Of a stretch of DNA of 60,337 nucleotides, positions 24,574 through 32,061 are shown in pieces. The notes beneath the pieces were generated by a model. That model had not been told where the DNA came from, did not search any database, and saw only the letters and a list, made by a program, of their open reading frames with translations. Location: the NCBI GenBank assembly GCA_026225275.1, contig JAMFSL010000148.1:1-60337 (forward strand), in the 5' to 3' direction. Source of the stretch: Puia dinghuensis. Its GTDB lineage: Bacteria > Bacteroidota > Bacteroidia > Chitinophagales > Chitinophagaceae. How positions within the stretch are numbered: position 1 is the stretch's first letter; each line of letters starts with the position of its first letter. A program made the translations under genes and the position numbers.

Positions 24574-26085
24574 TCAGTTGCCCGCGGTTTTCTTCCTGTA
24601 ATCAAAAGAGACGGACGAGATTTCGAGATTACCCGGTAAATTTATCAATTGGGGAGTATCATTCCAGTTTAGTTCCTGCCGCATCAACTGGTAAGTGCCA
24701 TGTTCCCTGGTTGCCTCAATTTTGATCGTATACTTTCCCGGCTTAACATAATTGCCCTTGTCGTCCTTTCCGTCCCACTTCAAGGTGTATTTCCCTGCGG
24801 ACCTCGTAGCGCTGGAAACCGTACTCAACACATTTTTATCGGTGGTATAAATATCCCGGTATTTCAGATACCAGGACTTCAGTTCAGGCAGGTACCGGTC
24901 CCTCTCGTGCCAGATGGCGATCGTCCTGACCGGCGCATGGCTGGAGTCTTCTACCCAAACCGCCACATAAGGTCTTTTGGCAAAGCCTTCTTTTTGAAGA
25001 TTGATCTCCAGGTTGACCACCAATTCAAAATCAGTCGCTGAATGAGTGCTGACGCCGGGCTTTACCGCCAAAGGACGCTCCAGCAAATGCCAACCTGCGC
25101 TCGTCAGGCGTTCCCCCGAGCTGGTGACGATCAGGTATTCCACCCCGGGCAGTCCAGCCGCCAACCGAATGCTTTCCGAAGGACTAAGTACATTAAAAGT
25201 TGTTGCCAGTGCACCTGCGTCTGTCGCGTTCGGCGCCACCACCGTTGCGCTGATCACTGCATCCGCCGGCTGCCCCGTTCTCGGATCGACAATATGCGAA
25301 TACCAATGGCCTCCTATCAATTCACCCCGGCGGTAATTACCGCTCGTCGCCACCGCCCGGTTAACCAGCAGCAACTGATCCATCGGAGGATCGTTTTCGG
25401 CATCTGCCTTTGGATCGCTGATTTGTACCTTCTCCTTCAGATCCCCGGTGATCACCAGGTCCCCGCCAATATTGACCACGACCGCGCGGACATTCCCTGA
25501 GGCCATCGCGGCATCAGCGGCATGTTTTATGATATAACTCTTGGCAAAGGAATTCAGCATCAGCGGCGCCCGGCTAAGATGGGTCGCTGTTCCGGCCAAG
25601 GAATCGAGTTTCCAGTGCGCCTGCCGTACTTCAGCTACGGCTGCGGTGAGTTCCTGATCCGTAGGAATACGCCCGTGAACGGCAGCCTGTTTCCATAGCT
25701 TCGTGATGACTTCGGCCGAAGCATCCAATGCGCCGCCACTTGTTATCCGCCAATGATCGAAGAGTCCCAGCACTTCAAACAGCTCCGGGGAAACCCGCAC
25801 AGCCTCATTTGAAGTCCTTAGCCAACCGCTAAATTCACTCTGAGCGTCGTAGGCGCTGAGAATTTTTTGCAGCCTGGCAATCTCCTTTGTGGCAGCAGCT
25901 TCTGCTATCGACGCTTCCGCTTCCGACCCGGCCAGCACTTTTAGTTCCATCGAAGTACCCAGCACATTCTCAAAGTGAGAAACGAACAGTCGGGCGCCAT
26001 TTCCGGGAACGGCTGACGGCGGGTTTTTCCCGCTGCTGCCGGCTATGAATATTAAAGTCAGGATGGAGAATGTCAGCCATTTCAT
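24574..26085 (-). CDS. FAD:protein FMN transferase (ApbE) fused to DUF2271
   Basis: A 503-residue exported protein, paralogous to 17648-19156 over its entire length; long identical blocks include ATSGNYRRGELI, YSHIVDPRTGQPAD and ATDAGALAT. The ApbE part occupies about 30-350, with the metal/FAD motifs listed. DUF2271 occupies about 355-500 (FELVVNLEI, KRPYVAVWVEDSSHAPVRTIAIWHE, GKYTLKWDGKDDKGNYVKPGKYTIKIE). DUF2271 is often encoded beside PepSY membrane proteins, and here PepSY is the next gene, seven bases downstream. It is the central enzyme of the operon: covalent FMN attachment to a periplasmic acceptor. Confidence 0.92.
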   Translation of the reverse strand: MKWLTFSILTLIFIAGSSGKNPPSAVPGNGARLFVSHFENVLGTSMELKVLAGSEAEASIAEAAATKEIARLQKILSAYDAQSEFSGWLRTSNEAVRVSPELFEVLGLFDHWRITSGGALDASAEVITKLWKQAAVHGRIPTDQELTAAVAEVRQAHWKLDSLAGTATHLSRAPLMLNSFAKSYIIKHAADAAMASGNVRAVVVNIGGDLVITGDLKEKVQISDPKADAENDPPMDQLLLVNRAVATSGNYRRGELIGGHWYSHIVDPRTGQPADAVISATVVAPNATDAGALATTFNVLSPSESIRLAAGLPGVEYLIVTSSGERLTSAGWHLLERPLAVKPGVSTHSATDFELVVNLEINLQKEGFAKRPYVAVWVEDSSHAPVRTIAIWHERDRYLPELKSWYLKYRDIYTTDKNVLSTVSSATRSAGKYTLKWDGKDDKGNYVKPGKYTIKIEATREHGTYQLMRQELNWNDTPQLINLPGNLEISSVSFDYRKKTAGN

Positions 26086-26138
26086 GAAATGAAGATTAGC
26101 GGTTTATAAAAAAAATTATCACAAGCATCTCCTTAAAG

Positions 26139-27350
26139 TTACTTAAAACCCAGGTTCAACGAAATAACGTCCGACACCAAATCCGTCGTCTGCGTATAGT
26201 GCCCGTACCGTAACTCCAATGTCGCCAGGTGCGTATCAAAGATCCCCTTCGGCGGCGCCAGCCGGATACCCGCGCCAAAAAACTGGCTCGAAAAAGCCGA
26301 CAACGAATAATTGCTCGTATAATAGCCATCCGTTTTCAGATGCTGCTCATACGGCGCAAAATAATTTGCCGCCGTCTGCGTATAGTATCGGTAGAACGGC
26401 GAGATCGAGAAAAAGGGCGTGATCTTCACCGGTACTTCCAGGCTGGCCGTGTGCGATCGAATGCCCCAGCTATCGACATAATACCGGTAATACGTCCGCA
26501 GGATCACCTTGTCTCCCAGGAAATAATTCAACCTGAAACCCAGCGGCAGCTTGAAGCGATTCGAAGGCAGCTTTTCAACCGAATCCGTCCCGTCCGTGAA
26601 GTACACCCGGTGAAAAGGCAGCCCCAGGTAGCCATGCTGTTCCACCAGGTCCAGCAGGAAAGCCACCTGCACACGGGTATTGATCACCTGCGAAAAAGAG
26701 AAAGAGGCCGTATACGTCTGCCGTGGACTCGATGGGTAATTGGGATGTCTGAGTTCTCCGTTGGGACCAATCGTGTAGGCGCCCGCCGGCTCGAATTCCG
26801 AAGGCAGGATCAGCTTCACCTGATCGAAATACCCGCTTAGCTTTAACCCGAATTCCCCGTTGTTCTTTGTCTTCTGCGTCATCCCGGCATTTAATCCCAA
26901 TGATTTATAGTTGAATTCATTCGAGTAGTAAGCGCCCACGCTAAAAGAACTGCCTTTCTTTTCGTTTTCCCATGTCCAATCCAGGGAAGGATAAATGCGC
27001 AGACCGTCCGTATGTTTGGAGGCCCCTGTCTTCGATATCCAGGCCTGGCTGGCAGCCGTATGGTAATCTATCCCGATCCCCGTCGTCAGCGTACTTTTCC
27101 GTTGGTGCGCGTCGATCCCCACCCATTTCAATTCCAGCCCATTGGCCAGGTCAGTGACCGGTTCCGGTCCGATGCCGCCCCGGATCGCCGAATGGTCCCC
27201 GGTCTGCGTATAATAGCTCGATACCAGGTTGACCTCATCCAGCTTTAGCTTCTTCGGCTGAAAGGCCGCCGTGTCTTTGGTAATTCCCTGTGAAAAAGTA
27301 TGCAGGAACATTAAATACATTCCTACAACCGTAAGGCAGATTCTCTTCAT
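26139..27350 (-). CDS. DUF3570 outer-membrane-barrel-like protein
   Basis: A 403-residue protein from the ATG at 27350, which opens a signal peptide (MKRICLTVVGMYLMFLHTFSQG); an ATG five codons upstream is possible. The mature protein is rich in amphipathic strands with aromatic girdles (RTYYRYYVDSWGIRSHTASLEVPVKI; SPFYRYYTQTAANYF) and ends in LNLGFK, as in outer-membrane barrels. The N-terminal IDYHTAAS (94-101) and TGAS (108-111) stretches are characteristic positions of DUF3570. In other bacteria DUF3570 genes travel with DUF4266, thioredoxin and ApbE genes, as here. Exact role unknown. Confidence 0.88.
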   Translation of the reverse strand: MKRICLTVVGMYLMFLHTFSQGITKDTAAFQPKKLKLDEVNLVSSYYTQTGDHSAIRGGIGPEPVTDLANGLELKWVGIDAHQRKSTLTTGIGIDYHTAASQAWISKTGASKHTDGLRIYPSLDWTWENEKKGSSFSVGAYYSNEFNYKSLGLNAGMTQKTKNNGEFGLKLSGYFDQVKLILPSEFEPAGAYTIGPNGELRHPNYPSSPRQTYTASFSFSQVINTRVQVAFLLDLVEQHGYLGLPFHRVYFTDGTDSVEKLPSNRFKLPLGFRLNYFLGDKVILRTYYRYYVDSWGIRSHTASLEVPVKITPFFSISPFYRYYTQTAANYFAPYEQHLKTDGYYTSNYSLSAFSSQFFGAGIRLAPPKGIFDTHLATLELRYGHYTQTTDLVSDVISLNLGFK

Positions 27351-27379
27351 GATACGCACTCCCATTTAAAAAATGAACG

Positions 27380-27613
27380 CTAGTTGCAGCCACACCCGCC
27401 CCCTGTCTTACCGCCGTTGGCTCCCGAAGAGCCTTCCCTATAAGACTGTGCATTAAGCTCGCTCTTTTCCACCGTTCGGTTGGTCAGTGTCATTTCGGAA
27501 TCGTTGATCCTGCTTTTCTGATATTCTTTCACCGGCGAACAGGATGGCAACAGGACTCCAACCCCCATTAGCATACACGCAAGGCTTAGAACCGAAAAAA
27601 AAATTCTTCTCAT
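27380..27613 (-). CDS. DUF4266 small lipoprotein
   Basis: A 77-residue protein. The signal peptide ends in a lipobox-like LLPSC with Cys25, after which CSPVKEYQKSRINDSEM matches the conserved start of DUF4266. The C-terminus is glycine-rich and ends Gly-Cys-Gly-Cys-Asn. The two terminal cysteines may bind metal or form a disulfide handled by the operon thioredoxin. It is the first gene of the leftward operon. I find no exact TAnnTTTG box in the 45 bp before it. Confidence 0.88.
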   Translation of the reverse strand: MRRIFFSVLSLACMLMGVGVLLPSCSPVKEYQKSRINDSEMTLTNRTVEKSELNAQSYREGSSGANGGKTGGGCGCN

Positions 27614-27656
27614 GCTTTTTGAATTAGAGATTAAAGATGTGTATCGAGCGATTTCA

Positions 27657-27899
27657 TCATTGCTTTTTGCCGTGGATCATTCCCGAGACCAGGCCCTTAT
27701 GCCTGTTCCCGTCAGCCCTGATCACTCCCACCAGGTGAAACAGAATAAATGCATAAATCAGGCACTGAACGAAACTGTGTACCTGCTTGATATAGCCGTG
27801 CCACTCTTTTAACAAAGCATTGTCTTCAAAAGCCAGCCCAAGGCCAGTCAACGCCATAGCCAGGATCAACAGATCCTGATCGACAGTGAATGCGGCTCG
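27657..27899 (-). pseudogene. C-terminal fragment of a cytochrome b561-like membrane protein
   Basis: The leftward frame is open only from 27899. It encodes DLLILAMALTGLGLAFEDNALLKEWHG, then KQVHSFVQCLIYAFILFHLVGVIRADGNRHKGLVSGMIHG before its stop at 27657. Two helices, the heme-ligand-like histidines (VHSF, LFHLVGV) and the ending 'KGLVSGMIHG' match the last part of cytochrome b/b561 subunits. Such proteins have about 180-220 residues; the N-terminal helices are absent. It lies upstream of the ApbE/PepSY operon in the same direction, so a quinol-linked electron donor may have been lost. Confidence 0.75.
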
Positions 27900-28025
27900 T
27901 TAAACATATTACCCATGTACTTCTATTTAATAGGATGGTCCCCCAAAAGCATCCCATAAACCAAAAATCTCATAGTCGAAGATATCTGCCAATTATGAAG
28001 AAATTCTGTACCAGCCGGCTCCTCC

Positions 28026-29147
28026 TTATATAAAAGCCAGTAAGTATCCTGCCAGCGCACTCCCGCCCACCACAAAAACCGTATTCACCTTCCGAAACCC
28101 AAAGGTCACCACCAAACTCAACCCCGCGATCAATATCGTCCGCCAGTCCGTCATCGTTTCCCGGGCAAAGCCAATACACACCGTTGCAATCAGTGCTACC
28201 GAAGCAACATTCACTCCGTCCAAAAACGCCGCGAACAAGACAGACCGCCGCATCCGGGGCACCAGCGGACTCAACAACGCAACAAACACAAAGGAAGGCA
28301 GGAACACCGCCATCGTAGCCATCGCCGCCCCCCGCAACCCGTTCATCTGCCAGCCAATAAATGTCACCGACGAGAAAACCGGTCCCGGCGTGATCTGCCC
28401 TACTGCGATCGCGTCCACCAACTGCGTGCGGGAAAGCAGCCCCTTGGCCACCAGCTCGCTATCCAAAAAAGCAAACAGCACATACCCGCTCCCATACAGG
28501 ATGGCGCCTATCTTTAAAAAGATCAGGAAGATGCGCACATTCCCCTCCGAAAAGAAAGGTATATCCAACAGTAAAGCCGGAAAAAAACCCTTCAACGAGG
28601 GCCCTGACCTACGGACCATATACAACAACATTACCACCAGCCCAGCCCCGAACATCACCACCATCTCATTCAACCCCGCCAGCGACGCCCCTAACGCCAG
28701 CACCCCGACTACCCCAAGCTCCATCGTCTTCAACGCCTTTTTCGCCAGCGGGAACACCGATGCCAGAATGATCGCAATGATCGCCGGTTTGACCCCGTAA
28801 ATAAAGGGGCGCACTTGCGGCAATTGACCATAGCGTTGATACAGCCACGCGATCACTCCAGTTATTAATACCGCAGGCAGGATAAAACAACAGCCCGCTA
28901 CTAACAACCCTTTCCATCCCGCCCTTTCATGCCCGATATGAATGGCCATCTCCGTGCTATTGGGACCGGGGATAAGGTTGGTTGCGCCGATCAGGTCCAG
29001 GAAATGTCCATGGTCCATCCATTTCCGATTATCCACCACTTCCTTTTGCATCATCGCGATATGCGCGGCAGGTCCGCCAAACGCCGTCAGCCCCAGCCTG
29101 GTGAACAACCTCGCCAATTCCTTAAGACTAGTCTTTTCGTTTGGCAT
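28026..29147 (-). CDS. chrA: Chromate transporter (ChrA family)
   Basis: A 373-residue membrane protein from the ATG at 29147 (MPNEKTSLKELARLF); an ATG ten codons upstream overlaps the preceding fragment. It has two homologous CHR halves. The first has FTRLGLTAFGGPAAHIAMMQKEVV and NLIPGPNSTEMAIHIG; the second has FLKIGAILYGSGYVLFAFLDSELV and GQITPGPVFSSVTFIGWQMNG. This is the long bidomain form with about ten to twelve helices, which exports chromate in exchange for protons in characterised members. Many environmental homologues have unproven substrates. It begins inside a truncated AraC-type gene. Confidence 0.9.
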   Translation of the reverse strand: MPNEKTSLKELARLFTRLGLTAFGGPAAHIAMMQKEVVDNRKWMDHGHFLDLIGATNLIPGPNSTEMAIHIGHERAGWKGLLVAGCCFILPAVLITGVIAWLYQRYGQLPQVRPFIYGVKPAIIAIILASVFPLAKKALKTMELGVVGVLALGASLAGLNEMVVMFGAGLVVMLLYMVRRSGPSLKGFFPALLLDIPFFSEGNVRIFLIFLKIGAILYGSGYVLFAFLDSELVAKGLLSRTQLVDAIAVGQITPGPVFSSVTFIGWQMNGLRGAAMATMAVFLPSFVFVALLSPLVPRMRRSVLFAAFLDGVNVASVALIATVCIGFARETMTDWRTILIAGLSLVVTFGFRKVNTVFVVGGSALAGYLLAFI

Positions 29148-29550
29148 AACGGATGAAGTCGGTTCCCGGATACTCATTGCTATGGATCATCTTTTTCATG
29201 GCTATTGAGGCTGATAAACCTGGTTGGAGCAGCAGGGATTTCAGCTCCCCGTCCAGGCTTTGCTCAAAAAAGGTCTTCTTCAAAATGACAACAAATCCCT
29301 CCGGCTCCGGATCTGCCGTCAGGTCCCAATGATGCACCTGTTCCTTGCGGACAAAGAACAGTACCGGCGGATGCACCTCGTATGTTTTATTGTCGATGAA
29401 ATGATATCCTTTTCCAGCAGACAAGTAAATAATCTCAAAATAGCTATTGTGCTTATGTGGCTCCGTTTTGCGGGTATTCTTCCGGAAAGCGGAAGCTTTC
29501 ATGAACAGACTGTTGTCACTTTTATCTTTTATAGAAAGCTTGGTATTCAT
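29128..29550 (-). pseudogene. AraC-type regulator reduced to its ligand-binding cupin domain
   Basis: From the ATG at 29550 the protein (140 residues) has the cupin-like N-terminal domain of AraC regulators: FRKNTRKTEPHKHNSYFEIIYLSAGKGYHFIDNKTYEVHPPVLFFVRKEQVHHWDL. It ends soon after SIAMKKMIHS in an unrelated short tail. The double helix-turn-helix that should follow (about 100 residues) is missing. The truncation coincides with the start of chrA, so a deletion probably joined the two. It cannot bind DNA in the usual way. An ATG at 29589 overlapping the upstream gene stop is another possible start. Confidence 0.75.
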
Positions 29551-29575
29551 GCATAGCCGGTTTTCCGCGTTAGAT

Positions 29576-31642
29576 TTAAGTTTTTCCATCCCGTTGAATC
29601 CCCTCCAAAATTTCAACGATTCCCTCATTCCTGACAATCGACATCCCGAGTCGCTCCCTTGAAATGCAGGGATTGATTTTATAGCTGTAAATGGGTACAT
29701 CGGCTTCCAGTCGGGATTCAAAACAACTAAAGAAAATATTTCCGGTGCTTTTCAATTCATCAGCTATTTCTACAATATGAGTCGAAATAAGGAATATACA
29801 ATGCTCTATTTTTGAAAAAGCAGATATGATCAACAAAGAGGCATCGGCGGCATCTTTCACGTTGGTTCCCCGGAACAATTCATCGAAGATCACCACCATC
29901 TTCCGCTTTTCCTTAATTTTTAATGCAACTTCCTTTATTCTCCTCACTTCACTATAAAAGTGACTATAACCCAAAGCGATGTTATCAGCCAAATTGATCG
30001 TAGTAACAAGCCCGTTGAATATAGTGGTTTCCATCATACTCGCCGGAACAGGAAAACCAATATGCGCCAAATGCAAGGATAATGCAAAAGACTTCATAAA
30101 GGTGGACTTGCCAGACATATTGGCACCAGTGATAAAACATAGATTATTATGCTCCCTGATTTCGAAGTCGTTGGGAACCGGCCGGGACAATAAAGGATTG
30201 AATAAGCCCACTATAGACACCTTTGAGGCTGCTGCTGCAGAATAATTGGGAAAACAAAACCCATATTTTCCAACTACTACGGCCGCGGCCTGGTAGACGT
30301 CTAACTCATACACCAGGTCTAACACGATGCGTAATAATGCCTTTTTCTGAACTCTGAAAAAATTGTCGCATTTTGCGAGCCCTGTTGAAGTGATAGGCTT
30401 ACTGCCGGATGAAAGAACAATTCCACTTATTTCCGGGGATAGGACAAGTTCATTCAACTTAATAACAAAATCATCCAATCTTGGCCCAGCCGGCTGTACA
30501 GTGATCATTGTCCCAAGGTCATAAAGATGTCTTAAGAGCTGCACTAAATTGGAGATACCCGAAGAAATGGTATAATGATTACCAGTCTGTTTCCACCTGT
30601 TCCGTATGGCGTAAAGCAGTGTGTCAAAGTGATTCTTTTTAAGAAGGGGTATCCCGGTGAAAAGATAACGTTCGATCATGTCCAGTTGTTGCTTGCTTAC
30701 CTTTAGGCTTATCGCTCGTTCATGAAAGAAACGAATAGCGTTTCTTCGGTCTTCCAGAATACGTAGGCTCGTGATCGGTGTTTTAAACATGCCCTCCAGC
30801 CTGTCGCCTCCTCCTGTGGTCTTTACATGATTGAAAAGATTGAAGGCCGGACCGCGTCTACCTTGATCGAATAGATCGATGTCCTTCAAAGTTTGTTTAT
30901 CTATCTCAAATTCGGTTTCCTGGCTAGCCGCGCCAGTGGTATTGAACTCATCGGAATGACGATTTCCGCTAAAAGTTCCTCGCGGCACATAATTGTAATC
31001 CTCTAGTTCCGTCAAATTGGAAACCTTTCTAGTCATCCCGCTATTCAATAGGATCATGCTATCGCTGACTTCGATAATTTTTTTAAAGACATGATCAGTT
31101 ATAATAACGCCCTTGCTATGTTTGTATTCCCTGATCAACTCGATAATCTTATCCTGATACAAAGGCTCAATTCCCGAAAAAGGTTCATCAAGTAGTACAA
31201 ACGTAACATTTAGGTTCAACAACAAAAATACTTCAAGATACCGCAGTTCGCCACCGGACAACTCTGCCACCCGCTTATTCTTGTATTGTCCGATCCGGTC
31301 ATCATTAAGTATTTTCGCTCTGCTCCCAGCCTCTATAAAAACCTTAATGATCTTTTTAACGCTTATGCTACTCGGCAAAAAACTTTGCCGAGGCAGATAA
31401 GCGATCAGATTACCTTGCCTGTATAAATACCTGTAGACGATGCCATCGACACGGATACTCTTATCTTCCGTATCCTCCGAACCAAAAATAATTTTGAGCA
31501 AAGTGGATTTCCCGCTACCGTTTTTTCCAAGTATGCCGACTACTTCCCCTGTCCTGCAGCTCAAAAAGACGTCCGATAATATCTTACGCTCTCCTATCGT
31601 TTTTATAATACTGTCGACTTCTAATGTATGCTCCTCAACCAT
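29576..31642 (-). CDS. ABC-transporter ATPase fused to MutS core and ATPase domains
   Basis: A 688-residue protein from the ATG at 31642. Residues about 5-215 form a complete ABC-transporter ATPase: Walker A GKNGSGKST (39-47), signature LSGGE (128-132), Walker B VLLDEP (149-154) and H-loop His184. After a polar linker, residues about 255-495 resemble the MutS core (LFDQGRRGPAFNLFNHVKTTGGGDRLEGMFKTPIT). The MutS ATPase follows: GANMSGKST (506-514), LADNIALGYSHFYSEV, VVIFDE (583-588) and STHIVEIADEL with His622. Mismatch-recognition domain I is absent, so repair is unlikely. Two different branches of the ABC superfamily sit in one chain. The start overlaps a small membrane-protein gene by 22 bp. 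Confidence 0.9.
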   Translation of the reverse strand: MVEEHTLEVDSIIKTIGERKILSDVFLSCRTGEVVGILGKNGSGKSTLLKIIFGSEDTEDKSIRVDGIVYRYLYRQGNLIAYLPRQSFLPSSISVKKIIKVFIEAGSRAKILNDDRIGQYKNKRVAELSGGELRYLEVFLLLNLNVTFVLLDEPFSGIEPLYQDKIIELIREYKHSKGVIITDHVFKKIIEVSDSMILLNSGMTRKVSNLTELEDYNYVPRGTFSGNRHSDEFNTTGAASQETEFEIDKQTLKDIDLFDQGRRGPAFNLFNHVKTTGGGDRLEGMFKTPITSLRILEDRRNAIRFFHERAISLKVSKQQLDMIERYLFTGIPLLKKNHFDTLLYAIRNRWKQTGNHYTISSGISNLVQLLRHLYDLGTMITVQPAGPRLDDFVIKLNELVLSPEISGIVLSSGSKPITSTGLAKCDNFFRVQKKALLRIVLDLVYELDVYQAAAVVVGKYGFCFPNYSAAAASKVSIVGLFNPLLSRPVPNDFEIREHNNLCFITGANMSGKSTFMKSFALSLHLAHIGFPVPASMMETTIFNGLVTTINLADNIALGYSHFYSEVRRIKEVALKIKEKRKMVVIFDELFRGTNVKDAADASLLIISAFSKIEHCIFLISTHIVEIADELKSTGNIFFSCFESRLEADVPIYSYKINPCISRERLGMSIVRNEGIVEILEGIQRDGKT

Positions 31643-31986
31643 AGAATCCTTGTTATGATGAATGTAATGACGGCAAGCAGAACTCCATTCAATATATAGG
31701 TACATAAGAGCAATTCCCGTCTGGAAAATCCCTTGTTAAAATAAAAGTAATATTGCTGCTTATACCTCAGTTCGTAAAGGTAAACCGACAAAAGATAGCC
31801 TCCAGTCATGGTTGATATCCAAAACGAAAGCAAATAATTATATCCGATGCCACCAACGACGGCGGCAGTAAGTAAAGAAAATACAATATTAAGGGTCTGG
31901 CTTTTTTTGTAGTAAACGGCAAAAATCCTAGTCTTTGTGATAAGACTTTTAAGCCGATTGTTATATTGCTCCGTTTTATCCTCCAT
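31621..31986 (-). CDS. Small membrane protein, candidate partner of the ABC-MutS protein
   Basis: A 121-residue protein from the ATG at 31986 (17 residues shorter than the longest frame, whose extra part is not conserved-looking). Hydrophobic segments lie at about 31-48, 50-71 and 92-114. Between them stands YLYELRYKQQYYFYFNKGFSRRELLLCTYILN, a cytosolic loop reminiscent of coupling loops in ABC-2-type permeases. The 3' end overlaps the ABC-MutS start by 22 bp, which favours coordinated production and physical association. The family is not recognised. A permease subunit or membrane anchor is inferred. Confidence 0.75.
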   Translation of the reverse strand: MEDKTEQYNNRLKSLITKTRIFAVYYKKSQTLNIVFSLLTAAVVGGIGYNYLLSFWISTMTGGYLLSVYLYELRYKQQYYFYFNKGFSRRELLLCTYILNGVLLAVITFIITRILWLRSIH

Positions 31987-32061
31987 TTGTAAATATATAC
32001 CAAGCGACGGTACTTTCTTTATGCGGCAAAGTAGCACTTAATATTCCATTAAATACCCGAT

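Noticed and set aside
29576-31642. Genuine mismatch-repair MutS
   Set aside because: Domain I with the Phe-x-Glu mismatch-reading motif and domain II are missing, and the N-terminus is a transporter-type ABC ATPase.
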